From positions 15,005,453 to 15,069,452 of the forward strand of contig NC_064044.1 of assembly GCF_932526225.1 (NCBI RefSeq): a DNA stretch of 64,000 bases. Reading direction: 5' to 3'. This stretch comes from Nematostella vectensis (taxonomy: Eukaryota; Cnidaria; Anthozoa; Actiniaria; Edwardsiidae). This document shows positions 42,976-52,593 of this stretch, one piece after another. How positions within the stretch are numbered: the first letter of the stretch is position 1; the number at the start of each line of letters is the position of its first letter. Both the position numbers and the translations under genes were made by a program. The notes under the pieces are model-generated. The model saw only the letters and a program-made list of their open reading frames with translations, ran no database searches and was not told the origin of the DNA.

Positions 42976-43047
42976 TTTCCGTACCGGGAGTCGAACTCTG
43001 GCAGTCTGGGTGAAAACCAGAAATCCTAACCGCTAGACCATATGGGA
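42976..43047 (-). tRNA. tRNA-Glu(TTC), E3
   Basis: Third 1675-bp block; same as 39626. Confidence 0.5.
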
Positions 43048-43225
43048 TATCTGCTCAACTTAGGAAATCGTTTCTTGCTTATTAACAGCGCGAAAAATAG
43101 TATCATGATACGATGATGTTTTCTCCATAAATTTATTAAGCTCATATATGTGCCATACTTTACAAACATGTCTGCCGTGTCTTGACTGTGAAAGAGCTCC
43201 AGTTAACAAAAATGGTTTAAAAAAA

Positions 43226-43271
43226 TGCCGAAACCTGGGATTTTTCAGAGTTCCTACAAACTCTCCGGATT

Positions 43272-43321
<50 letters not shown>

Positions 43322-43327
43322 TTCGGC
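43226..43327 (-). tRNA. tRNA-Phe(GAA)-like, F1, CCAGG T-stem
   Basis: Third block; the homology to the earlier blocks ends about 100 bp beyond this gene. Confidence 0.7.
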
Positions 43328-43533
43328 ATGTTCATGTCCACACTTAGTCTGCTCGGGATTAAATATGATGAATTTTGAATGAAAAAATTAAAAAGTGCCA
43401 AAATGGCAACCAAAGAAGGACTGCTCTTCCTCACCATTGTTTTTGCGCAATAATCAAAACTTTGTTTTTGCGCAATAGTCGAAACTTTTTCTAATTAAAT
43501 AGGTAAGAACTTCTAGATTAAAATAAAAGAGAT

Positions 43534-43605
43534 TTTCCGTACCGGGAGTCGAACTCTGGCAGTCTGGGTGAAAACCAGAAATCCTAACCGCTAGACCATA
43601 TGGGA
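43534..43605 (-). tRNA. tRNA-Glu(TTC), E3
   Basis: Standard E3 where a fourth 1675-bp block would have had an E5 copy. Confidence 0.5.
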
Positions 43606-43783
43606 TATCTGCTCAACTTAGGAAATCGTTTCTTGCTTATTAACAGCGCGAAAAATTAGTATTATGTTACGATGATGTTTTCTCCATAAATTTATCAAGC
43701 TCATATTTGTACCATTCTTTACAAACATGTCTGCCGTGTCTGACTGTGAAAGAGCTACAGTCAACAAAAATGGTTTAAAGAAA

Positions 43784-43829
43784 TGCCGAAACCCGGGAAT
43801 GTTCAGAGTTTCTACAAACTCTCCGGATT

Positions 43830-43879
<50 letters not shown>

Positions 43880-43885
43880 TTCGGC
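43784..43885 (-). tRNA. tRNA-Phe(GAA)-like, F2
   Basis: F2 with insert loop variant TGTAGA. Confidence 0.64.
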
Positions 43886-44019
43886 AAGTTCATGTCCAGA
43901 CTTCGTCTGCTTTTGCTTAAATATGATGAATTTTGAATGAAAAACTAAAAAGTGCGCAAAATGTCAAACAAAGAAGGACTGCTCTTCTTCGCCATTGTTT
44001 TTGCGCAATAATCGTCAAA

Positions 44020-44079
44020 GAGTCGAACTCTGGCAGTCTGGGTGAAAACCAGAAATCCTAACCGCTAGACCATATGGGA
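44020..44079 (-). pseudogene. tRNA-Glu, 3' truncated
   Basis: The gene lacks its acceptor 3' strand and T-stem 3' strand. The break is joined to a Phe 5' spacer (GCGCAATAATCGTCAAAG), so about 100 bp of flank and gene end are missing. Confidence 0.85.
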
Positions 44080-44257
44080 TATCTGCTCAACATAGGAAAT
44101 GTTTTCTTGATTAAATACAGCGTGAAGAATAGTATTATGATACGATGATGTTTTCTCCATAAATTTATCAAGCTCATATTTGTGCCATTCTTTACAAACA
44201 TGTCTACCGTGTCTTGACTGTGAAAGAGCTCCAGTCAACAAAAATGGTTTAAAGAAT

Positions 44258-44359
44258 TGCCGAAAACCGGGATTTTTCAGAGTTCCCACAAACTCTCTCG
44301 ATTGAACCAGGGACCTTCTGATCTTCAGTTTGACGCTCTCCCAACTGAGCTATTTCGGC
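44258..44359 (-). tRNA. tRNA-Phe(GAA)-like, F3
   Basis: Partner of 31024 with one further change in the anticodon stem (TCAAA). Confidence 0.5.
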
Positions 44360-44562
44360 ACGTTCATGTCCAGACTTAGTCTGCTTTTGCTTAAATATGA
44401 TGAATTTTGAATGAAAAAATAAAAAGTGCCAAAATGGCAACCAAAGAAGGACTGCTCTTCCTCGACATTTTTTGAGCAATAATCAAAACTTTGTTTTTGC
44501 GCAATAGTCAAAACTTTTTCTAATTAAATAGGTAAGAACTTCTAGATTAAAATAAAAGAGAT

Positions 44563-44634
44563 TTTCCGTACCGGGAGTCGAACTCTGGCAGTCTGGGTGA
44601 AAACCAGAAATCCTAACCGCTAGACCATATGGGA
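44563..44634 (-). tRNA. tRNA-Glu(TTC), E3
   Basis: Partner of 31329 without its D-loop change. Confidence 0.5.
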
Positions 44635-44812
44635 TATCTGCTCAACTTAGGAAATCGTTTCTTGCTTATTAACAGCGCGAAAAATAGTATCATGAGACGA
44701 TGAGGTTTTCTCCATAAATTTATCAAGCTCATATTTGTACCATTCTTTACAAACATGTCTGCCGTGTCTTGACTGTGAAAGAGCTACAGTCAACAAAAAT
44801 GGTTTAAAGAAA

Positions 44813-44858
44813 TGCCGAAACCTGGGATTTTTCAGAGTTCCTACAAACTCTCCGGATT

Positions 44859-44908
<50 letters not shown>

Positions 44909-44914
44909 TTCGGC
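44813..44914 (-). tRNA. tRNA-Phe(GAA)-like, F1/F2 hybrid
   Basis: Partner of 31579. Confidence 0.66.
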
Positions 44915-45120
44915 ATGTTCATGTCCACACTTAGTCTGCTCGGGATTAAATATGATGAATTTTGAATGAAAAAATTAAAAAGTGCCAAAATGGCAACCAA
45001 AGAAGGACTGCTCTTCCTCGCCATTGTTTTTGCGCAATAATCAAAACTTTGTTTTTGCGCAATAGTCGAAACTTTTTCTAAATAAATAGGTAAGAACTTC
45101 TAGATTAAAATAAAAGAGAT

Positions 45121-45192
45121 TTTCCGTACCAGGAGTAGCACCCGGTCCGTCTGAGTGAAAACCAGATATCCTAACCGCTAGACCATATGGGA
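45121..45192 (-). tRNA. tRNA-Glu(TTC), E5
   Basis: Partner of 31887 with one more T-stem change. Confidence 0.42.
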
Positions 45193-45374
45193 TATATATC
45201 TGCTCACTATAGGAAATGTTTTCCTGATTAAATACATTGCGAAGAATAGTATTATGATACGATGATGTTTTCTCCATAAATTTATCAAGCCCATATTTGT
45301 GCCATTCTTTACAAACATGTCTGCCGCGTCTTGACTGTGAAAGAGCTCCAGTTAACAAAAATGGTTTAAAAAAA

Positions 45375-45420
45375 TGCCGAAACCCGGGATTTTTCAGAGT
45401 AACTACAAACTCTCCGGATT

Positions 45421-45470
<50 letters not shown>

Positions 45471-45476
45471 TTCGGC
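45375..45476 (-). tRNA. tRNA-Phe(GAA)-like, F1
   Basis: The insert reads AGAGTTTGTAGTTACTCT, so its hairpin keeps five pairs with a longer loop. Confidence 0.66.
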
Positions 45477-45682
45477 ACGTTCATGTCCAGACTTAGTCTG
45501 CCCGGGCTTAAATATGATGAATTTTGTATGAAAAAATAAAAAGTGCCAAAATGGCAACCAAAGAAGGACTGCTCTTCCTCGCAATTGTTTTTGCGCAATA
45601 TTCAAAACTTTGTTTTTGCGCAATAGTCGAAACTTTATCTAATTAAATCGGTAAGAACTTCTAGATTAAAATAAAAGAAATT

Positions 45683-45754
45683 TTTCCGTACCGGAAGTCG
45701 AACCCTGGCAGTCTGGGTGAAAACCAGAAATCCTAACCGCTAGACCATATGGGA
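45683..45754 (-). tRNA. tRNA-Glu(TTC), E4
   Basis: Standard E4 with T-loop TTCGACT; its partner 32448 has TTCCACT. Confidence 0.6.
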
Positions 45755-45932
45755 TATCTGCTCAACTTAGGAAATGTTTTCTTGATTAAATACAGCGTGA
45801 AGAATAGTATTATGATACGATGATGTTTTCTCCATAAATTTATCAAGCTCATATTTGTGCCATTCTTTACAAACATGTCTACCGTGTCTTGACTGTGAAA
45901 GAGCTCCAGTCAACAAAAATGGTTTGAAGAAT

Positions 45933-45994
45933 TTCCGAAAACCGGGATTTTTCAGAGTTCCCACAAACTCTCTGGATTGAACCAGGGACCTTCT

Positions 45995-46028
<34 letters not shown>

Positions 46029-46034
46029 TTCGGC
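45933..46034 (-). tRNA. tRNA-Phe(GAA)-like, F3
   Basis: F3 with the acceptor change TTTCGGA also seen at 34345. Confidence 0.52.
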
Positions 46035-46237
46035 ACGTTCATGTCCAGACTTAGTCTGCTTTTGCTTAAATATGATGAATTTTGAATGAAAAAATAAAAA
46101 GTGCCAAAATGGCAACCAAAGAAGGACTGCTCTTCCTCGACATTTTTTGAGCAATAATCAAAACTTTGTATTTGCGCAATAGTCGAAACTTCTTCTAATT
46201 AAATAGGTAAGAACTTCTAGATTAAAATAAAAGAGAT

Positions 46238-46309
46238 TTTCCGTACCGGGAGTCGAACTCTGGCAGTCTGGGTGAAAACCAGAAATCCTAACCGCTAGAC
46301 CATATGGGA
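46238..46309 (-). tRNA. tRNA-Glu(TTC), E3
   Basis: Standard E3 at the start of the 2183-bp blocks. Confidence 0.5.
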
Positions 46310-46487
46310 TATCTGCTCAACTTAGGAAATCGTTTCTTGCTTATTAACAGCGCGAAAAGTAGTATCATGATACGATGATGTTTTCTCCATAAATTTATCA
46401 AGCTCATATTTGTACCATTCTTTACAAACATGTCTGCCGTGTCTTGACTGTGAAAGAGCTACAGTCAACAAAAATGGTTTAAAGAAA

Positions 46488-46533
46488 TGCCGAAACCCGG
46501 GAATGTTCAGAGTTCCTACAAACTCTCCGGATT

Positions 46534-46583
<50 letters not shown>

Positions 46584-46589
46584 TTCGGC
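46488..46589 (-). tRNA. tRNA-Phe(GAA)-like, F2
   Basis: Consensus F2 copy. Confidence 0.66.
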
Positions 46590-46771
46590 AAGTTCATGTC
46601 CAGACTTTGTCTGCTCGGGCTTAAATATGATGAATTTTGTATGAAAAACTAAAAAGTGCGCAAAATGTCAAACAAAGAAGGACTGCTCTTCTTCGCCATT
46701 GTTTTTGCGCAATAATCAAAACTTTTTCTAATTATAAAAGTAAGACCTTCTAGATTTAAAAAAATGCATTT

Positions 46772-46843
46772 TTCCCATACCGGGAGTCGAACCCGGGCAG
46801 TCTGGGTGAAAACCAGAAATCCTAACCGCTAGACCATATGGGA
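46772..46843 (-). tRNA. tRNA-Glu(TTC), E1, intact
   Basis: All stems pair; T7 downstream, TTAATAA at -38 to -32. Confidence 0.92.
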
Positions 46844-47021
46844 TATCTGCTCAACTTAGGAAATGTTTTCTTGCTTATTAACAGCGCAAAGAATAGTATC
46901 ATGATAAGATGATGTTTTCTCCATAAATTTATTAAGCTCATATATGTGCCATACTTTACAAACATGTCTGCCGTGTCTTGACTGTGAAAGAGCTCCAGTT
47001 AACAAAAATGGTTTAAAAAAA

Positions 47022-47067
47022 TGCCGAAACCTGGGATTTTTCAGAGTTCCTACAAACTCTCCGGATT

Positions 47068-47117
<50 letters not shown>

Positions 47118-47123
47118 TTCGGC
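47022..47123 (-). tRNA. tRNA-Phe(GAA)-like, F1, CCAGG T-stem
   Basis: Gene body fully paired apart from the insert. Confidence 0.7.
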
Positions 47124-47329
47124 ATGTTCATGTCCACACTTAGTCTGCTCGGGATTAAATATGATGAATTTTGAATGAAACAATTAAAAAGTGCCAAAAA
47201 GGCAACCAAAGAAGGACTGCTCTTCCTCACCATTGTTTTTGCGCAATAATCAAAACTTTGTTTTTGCGCAATAGTCGAAACTTTTTCTAATTAAATAGGT
47301 AAGAACTTCTAGATTAAAATAAAAGAGAT

Positions 47330-47401
47330 TTTCCGTACCGGGAGTCAAACTCTGGCAGTCTGGGTGAAAACCAGAAATCCTAACCGCTAGACCATATGGG
47401 A
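47330..47401 (-). tRNA. tRNA-Glu(TTC), E3, C56 changed
   Basis: E3 with T-loop TTTGACT. Confidence 0.42.
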
Positions 47402-47579
47402 TATCTGCTCAACTTAGGAAATCGTTTCTTGCTTATTAACAGCGCGAAAAATAGTATCATGAGACGATGAGGTTTTCTCCATAAATTTATCAAGCTCATA
47501 TTTGTACCATTCTTTACAAACATGTCTGCCGTGTCTTGACTGTGAAAGAGCTACAGTCAACAAAAACGGTTTAAAGAAA

Positions 47580-47625
47580 TGCCGAAACCCGGGAATGTTC
47601 AGAGTTCCTACAAACTCTCCGGATT

Positions 47626-47675
<50 letters not shown>

Positions 47676-47681
47676 TTCGGC
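47580..47681 (-). tRNA. tRNA-Phe(GAA)-like, F2
   Basis: The downstream T5 run is interrupted by a base change (CCGTTTTTG), three bases later than usual. Confidence 0.64.
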
Positions 47682-47867
47682 AAGTTCATGTCCAGACTTT
47701 TTAGTCTGCTCGGGCTTAAATATGATGAATTTTGAATGAAAAAATAAAAAGTGCGCAAAATGGCAAACAAAGAAGGACTGCTCTTTTTCGCCATTGTTTT
47801 TGCGCAATAATCAAAACTTTATCTAATTATAAAAGTAAGAACTTCTAGATTTAAAAAAATGCATTTT

Positions 47868-47939
47868 TCCCCATACCGGGAGTCGAACCCGTGCCGTCTG
47901 GGTGAAAACCAGAAATCCTAACCGCTAGACCATATGGGA
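47868..47939 (-). tRNA. tRNA-Glu(TTC), E6
   Basis: A49-G65 mismatch plus a T1-G72 pair. Confidence 0.75.
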
Positions 47940-48117
47940 TATCTGCTAACCTTAGGAAATGTTTTCTTGATTAAATACAGCGCGAAGAATAGTATTATGA
48001 TACGATGATGTTTTCTCCATAAATTTATCAAGCTCATATTTGTACCATTCTTTACAAACATGTCTGCCGTGTCTTGACTGTGAAAGAGCTACAGTCAACA
48101 AAACTGGTTTAAAGAAA

Positions 48118-48163
48118 TGCCGAAACCCGGGAATGTTCAGAGTTCCTACAAACTCTCCGGATT

Positions 48164-48194
<31 letters not shown>

Positions 48195-48219
48195 CCTCTC
48201 CAAACTGAGCTATTTTGGC
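48118..48219 (-). tRNA. tRNA-Phe(GAA)-like, F2
   Basis: The D-arm reads AGTTTGGAGAGGG and the acceptor GCCAAAA; the same pair of changes recurs at 54621. Confidence 0.58.
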
Positions 48220-48422
48220 AAGTTCATGTCCAGACTTCGTCTGCTCGGGCTTAAATATGATGAATTTTGTATGAAAAACTAAAAAGTGCCAAAATGGCAA
48301 CCAAAGAAGGACTGCTCTTCCTCGACATTTTTTGAGCAATAATCAAAACTTTGTATTTGCGCAATAGTCGAAACGTTTTCTAATTAAATAGGTAAGAACT
48401 TCTAGATTAAAATAAAAGAGAT

Positions 48423-48494
48423 TTTCCGTACCGGGAGTCGAACTCTGGCAGTCTGGGTGAAAACCAGAAATCCTAACCGCTAGACCATATGGGA
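48423..48494 (-). tRNA. tRNA-Glu(TTC), E3
   Basis: Second 2183-bp block; matches 46238. Confidence 0.5.
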
Positions 48495-48672
48495 TATCTG
48501 CTCAACTTAGGAAATCGTTTCTTGCTTATTAACAGCGCGAAAAGTAGTATCATGATACGATGATGTTTTCTCCATAAATTTATCGAGCTCATATTTGTAC
48601 TATTCTTTACAAACATGTCTGCCGTGTCTTGACTGTGAAAGAGCTACAGTCAACAAAAATGGTTTAAAGAAA

Positions 48673-48718
48673 TGCCGAAACCCGGGAATGTTCAGAGTTC
48701 CTACAAACTCTTCGGATT

Positions 48719-48768
<50 letters not shown>

Positions 48769-48774
48769 TTCGGC
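48673..48774 (-). tRNA. tRNA-Phe(GAA)-like, F2
   Basis: Matches 46488 with one change near the T-loop (CCGAAGAG). Confidence 0.64.
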
Positions 48775-48955
48775 AAGTTCATGTCCAGACTTTGTCTGCT
48801 CGGGCTTAAATATGATGAATTTTGTATGAAAAACTAAAAAGTGCGCAAAATGTCAAACAAAGAAGGACTGCTCTTCTTCGCCATTGTTTTTGCGCAATAA
48901 TCAAAACTTTTCTAATTATAAAAGTAAGACCTTCTAGATTTAAAAAAATGCATTT

Positions 48956-49027
48956 TTCCCATACCGGGAGTCGAACCCGGGCAGTCTGGGTGAAAACCAG
49001 AAATCCTAACCGCTAGACCATATGGGA
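48956..49027 (-). tRNA. tRNA-Glu(TTC), E1, intact
   Basis: Matches 46772; all stems pair. Confidence 0.92.
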
Positions 49028-49205
49028 TATCTGCTCAACTTAGGAAATGTTTTCTTGCTTATTAACAGCGCAAAGAATAGTATCATGATAAGATGATGTT
49101 TTCTCCATAAATTTATTAAGCTCATATATGTGCCATACTTTACAAACATGTCTGCCGTGTCTTGACTGTGAAAGAGCTCCAGTTAACAAAAATGGTTTAA
49201 AAAAA

Positions 49206-49251
49206 TGCCGAAACCTGGGATTTTTCAGAGTTCCTACAAACTCTCCGGATT

Positions 49252-49301
<50 letters not shown>

Positions 49302-49307
49302 TTCGGC
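49206..49307 (-). tRNA. tRNA-Phe(GAA)-like, F1, CCAGG T-stem
   Basis: Matches 47022. Confidence 0.7.
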
Positions 49308-49513
49308 ATGTCCATGTCCACACTTAGTCTGCTCGGGATTAAATATGATGAATTTTGAATGAAAAAATTAAAAAGTGCCAAAATGGCAACCAAAGAAGGA
49401 CTGCTCTTCCTCACCATTGTTTTTGCGCAATAATCAAAACTTTGTTTTTGCGCAATAGTCGAAACTTTTTCTAATTAAATAGGTAAGAACTTCTAGATTA
49501 AAATAAAAGAGAT

Positions 49514-49585
49514 TTTCCGTACCGGGAGTCGAACTCTGGCAGTCTGGGTGAAAACCAGAAATCCTAACCGCTAGACCATATGGGA
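49514..49585 (-). tRNA. tRNA-Glu(TTC), E3
   Basis: Matches 47330 but keeps C56. Confidence 0.5.
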
Positions 49586-49763
49586 TATCTGCTCAACTTA
49601 GGAAATCGTTTCTTGCTTATTAACAGCGCGAAAAATAGTATCATGAGACGATGAGGTTTTCTCCATAAATTTATCAAGCTCATATTTGTACCATTCTTTA
49701 CAAACATGTCTGCCGTGTCTTGACTGTGAAAGAGCTACAGTCAACAAAAATGGTTTAAAGAAA

Positions 49764-49809
49764 TGCCGAAATCCGGGAATGTTCAGAGTTCCTACAAACT
49801 CTCCGGATT

Positions 49810-49859
<50 letters not shown>

Positions 49860-49865
49860 TTCGGC
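49764..49865 (-). tRNA. tRNA-Phe(GAA)-like, F2
   Basis: Matches 47580 with a T-stem change (CCGGA). Confidence 0.63.
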
Positions 49866-50048
49866 AAGTTCATGTCCAGACTTTGTCTGCTCGGGCTTAA
49901 ATATGATGAATTTTGAATGAAAAAATAAAAAGTGCGCAAAATGGCAAACAAAGAAGGACTGCTCTTTTTCGCCATTGTTTTTGCGCAATAATCAAAACTT
50001 TATCTAATTATAAAAGTAAGAACTTCTAGATTTAAAAAAATGCATTTT

Positions 50049-50120
50049 TTCCCATACCGGGAGTCGAACCCGTGCCGTCTGGGTGAAAACCAGAAATCCT
50101 AACCGCTAGACCATATGGGA
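50049..50120 (-). tRNA. tRNA-Glu(TTC), E6
   Basis: Acceptor intact, A49-G65 mismatch. Confidence 0.8.
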
Positions 50121-50298
50121 TATCTGCTAACCTTAGGAAATGTTTTCTTGATTAAATACAGCGCGAAGAATAGTATTATGATACGATGATGTTTTCTCCA
50201 TAAATTTATCAAGCTCATATTTGTACCATTCTTTACAAACATGTCTGCCGTGTCTTGACTGTGAAAGAGCTACAGTCAACAAAAATGGTTTAAAGAAA

Positions 50299-50344
50299 TG
50301 CCGAAACCCGGGAATGTTCAGAGTTCCTACAAACTCTCCGGATT

Positions 50345-50375
<31 letters not shown>

Positions 50376-50400
50376 CCTCTCCCAACTGAGCTATTTCGGC
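50299..50400 (-). tRNA. tRNA-Phe(GAA)-like, F2
   Basis: Matches 48118, with only the GAGAGGG D-stem change. Confidence 0.62.
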
Positions 50401-50603
50401 AAGTTCATGTCCAGACTTCGTCTGCTCGGGCTTAAATATGATGAATTTTGTATGAAAAACTAAAAAGTGCCAAAATGGCAACCAAAGAAGGACTGCTCTT
50501 CCTCGACATTTTTTGAGCAATAATCAAAACTTTGTATTTGCGCAATAGTCGAAACTTTTTCTAATTAAATAGGTAAGAACTTCTAGATTAAAATAAAAGA
50601 GAT

Positions 50604-50675
50604 TTTCCGTACCGGGAGTCGAACTCTGGCAGTCTGGGTGAAAACCAGAAATCCTAACCGCTAGACCATATGGGA
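50604..50675 (-). tRNA. tRNA-Glu(TTC), E3
   Basis: Third 2183-bp block; matches 46238. Confidence 0.5.
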
Positions 50676-50853
50676 TATCTGCTCAACTTAGGAAATCGTT
50701 TCTTGCTTATTAACAGCGCGAAAAATAGTATCATGATACGATGAGGTTTTCTCCATAAATTTATCAAGCTCATATTTGTACCATTCTTTACAAACATGTC
50801 TGCCGTGTCTTGACTGTGAAAGAGCTACAGTCAACAAAAACGGTTTAAAGAAA

Positions 50854-50899
50854 TGCCGAAACCCGGGAATGTTCAGAGTTCCTACAAACTCTCCGGATT

Positions 50900-50949
<50 letters not shown>

Positions 50950-50955
50950 TTCGGC
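50854..50955 (-). tRNA. tRNA-Phe(GAA)-like, F2
   Basis: Gene body consensus; downstream T5 run changed as in 47580. Confidence 0.64.
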
Positions 50956-51137
50956 AAGTTCATGTCCAGACTTTGTCTGCTCGGGCTTAAATATGATGAA
51001 TTTTGTATGAAAAACTAAAAAGTGCGCAAAATGTCAAACAAAGAAGGACTGCTCTTCTTCGCCATTGTTTTTGCGCAATAATCAAAACTTTTTCTAATTA
51101 TGAAAGTAAGACCTTCTAGATTTAAAAAAATGCATTT

Positions 51138-51209
51138 TTCCCATACCGGGAATCGAACCCGGGCCGTCTGGGTGAAAACCAGAAATCCTAACCGCTAGAC
51201 CATATGGGA
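51138..51209 (-). tRNA. tRNA-Glu(TTC), E1, intact
   Basis: T-loop TTCGATT, all stems paired. Confidence 0.9.
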
Positions 51210-51387
51210 TATCTGCTCAACTTAGGAAATGTTTTCTTGCTTATTAACAGCGCAAAGAATAGTATCATGATAAGATAATGTTTTCTCCATAAATTTATTA
51301 AGCTCATATATGTGCCATACTTTACAAACATGTCTGCCGTGTCTTGACTGTGAAAGAGCTCCAGTTAACAAAAATGGTTTAAAAAAA

Positions 51388-51433
51388 TGCCGAAACCTGG
51401 GATTTTTTAGAGTTCCTACAAACTCTCCGGATT

Positions 51434-51483
<50 letters not shown>

Positions 51484-51489
51484 TTCGGC
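51388..51489 (-). tRNA. tRNA-Phe(GAA)-like, F1, CCAGG T-stem
   Basis: One base outside the insert hairpin differs (CTAAAAAATCCC). Confidence 0.69.
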
Positions 51490-51695
51490 ATGTTCATGTC
51501 CACACTTAGTCTGCTCGGGATTAAATATGATGAATTTTGAATGAAAAAATTAAAAAGTGCCAAAATGGCAACCAAAGAAGGACTGCTCTTCCTCACCATT
51601 GTTTTTGCGCAATAATCAAAACTTTGTTTTTGCGCAATAGTCGAAACTTTTTCTAATTAAATAGGTAAGAACTTCTAGATTAAAATAAAAGAGAT

Positions 51696-51767
51696 TTTCC
51701 GTACCGGGAGTCGAACTCTGGCAGTCTGGGTGAAAACCAGAAATCCTAACCGCTAGACCATATGGGA
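51696..51767 (-). tRNA. tRNA-Glu(TTC), E3
   Basis: Third block; matches 49514. Confidence 0.5.
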
Positions 51768-51945
51768 TATCTGCTCAACTTAGGAAATCGTTTCTTGCTT
51801 ATTAACAGCGCGAAAAATAGTATCATGAGACGATGAGGTTTTCTCCATAAATTTATCAAGCTCATATTTGTACCATTCTTTACAAACATGTCTGCCGTGT
51901 CTTGACTGTGAAAGAGCTACAGTCAACAAAAATGGTTTAAAGAAA

Positions 51946-51991
51946 TGCCGAAACCCGGGAATGTTCAGAGTTCCTACAAACTCTCCGGATT

Positions 51992-52041
<50 letters not shown>

Positions 52042-52047
52042 TTCGGC
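51946..52047 (-). tRNA. tRNA-Phe(GAA)-like, F2
   Basis: Consensus F2; last complete Phe of the 2183-bp blocks. Confidence 0.66.
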
Positions 52048-52230
52048 AAGTTCATGTCCAGACTTTGTCTGCTCGGGCTTAAATATGATGAATTTTGAAT
52101 GAAAAAATAAAAAGTGCGCAAAATGGCAAACAAAGAAGGACTGCTCTTTTTCGCCATTGTTTTTGCGCAATAATCAAAACTTTATCTAATTATAAAAGTA
52201 AGAACTTCTAGATTTAAAAAAATGCATTTT

Positions 52231-52302
52231 TTCCCATACCGGGAGTCGAACCCGTGCCGTCTGGGTGAAAACCAGAAATCCTAACCGCGAGACCATATGG
52301 GA
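52231..52302 (-). tRNA. tRNA-Glu(TTC), E6
   Basis: A49-G65 mismatch and a D-arm change (GTCTCGCGG). Confidence 0.73.
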
Positions 52303-52473
52303 TATCTGCTCACCTTAGGAAATGTTTTCTTGATTAAATACAGCGCAAAGAATAGTATTAAGGTACGATGATGTTTTCTCCATAAATTTATCAAGCTCAT
52401 ATTTGTACCATTCTTTACAAACATGTCTGCCGTGTCTTGACTGTGAAAGAGGTCCAGTTAACAAAAATGGTTT

Positions 52474-52480
52474 AAAAAAA
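52474..52480 (-). terminator. Polymerase III terminator of tRNA-Phe, T7 (representative)
   Basis: Seven T on the minus strand directly follow the discriminator A of the Phe gene at 52481-52582. F1 copies have T6 or T7 here. F2 and F3 copies have broken runs, and their first T5 lies about 15 nt further downstream. Confidence 0.75.
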
Positions 52481-52526
52481 TGCCGAAACCCGGGATTTTT
52501 CAGAGTTCCTACAAACTCTCCGGATT

Positions 52527-52576
<50 letters not shown>

Positions 52577-52582
52577 TTCGGC
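52481..52582 (-). tRNA. tRNA-Phe(GAA)-like with T-arm insert, F1 (class example)
   Basis: Without the insert this would be a normal 73-nt tRNA-Phe that decodes UUU and UUC. Acceptor GCCGAAA pairs with TTTCGGC, discriminator A. A box TAGCTCAGTTGG; anticodon arm TCAGA-CTGAAGA-TCTGA is fully paired, the 28-42 pair being C-G where animals usually have T-A, a matched double change. T-stem CCTGG and T-loop TTCAATC are followed by a 29-nt insert, then CCGGG. B box and terminator (T7) are intact, so transcription should be possible; aminoacylation of the uncut form is doubtful. It may be a gene with an unusual intron, a tRNA with an extra arm or a pseudogene. Confidence 0.7.
52494..52522 (-). other. 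29-nt insert in the tRNA-Phe T-arm (representative)
   Basis: The insert sits between the T-loop TTCAATC and the T-stem 3' strand CCGGG. AATCC occurs at both edges, so the exact joint is ambiguous by up to five bases. Bases 52502-52519 form a hairpin of 6 bp (AGAGTT with AACTCT) and a 6-nt loop. The B box ends just before the insert. It may be a non-canonical intron, a tolerated extra arm or a founding mutation of a pseudogene family. Confidence 0.8.
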
Positions 52583-52593
52583 ACGTTCATGTC

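Larger units (their letters stand above)
38240..43430. repeat. 1675-bp three-unit block, about 3.1 copies
   Basis: The gene series E5, F1, E4, F3, E3, F1 repeats at 38509, 40184 and 41859 with a strict 1675-bp period. I saw very few differences; one is at about 42196 in the Phe D-arm. The strict period and low divergence point to recent amplification. Confidence 0.92.
44024..47026. repeat. Duplicated block, partner at about 30790-33790
   Basis: This is the second copy of the 13.2-kb-spaced duplication. It starts at a truncated Glu gene (44020-44079), where a junction joins Phe 5'-flank sequence directly to the Glu T-loop region. Confidence 0.85.
46238..52302. repeat. Four-unit block of about 2183 bp, about 2.8 copies
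   Basis: The series E3, F2, E1, F1, E3, F2, E6, F2 repeats at 46238, 48423 and 50604, at offsets of 2181-2185 bp that reflect a few small indels. The third copy gives way to the more regular array at about 52300. Confidence 0.88.

Noticed and set aside
52494-52522. The Phe insert as a small transposon with AATCC target duplication
   Set aside because: The 5-bp AATCC at both edges may simply be tRNA sequence (AATCC of the T-loop and stem). The insert has no terminal inverted repeats and is too short.
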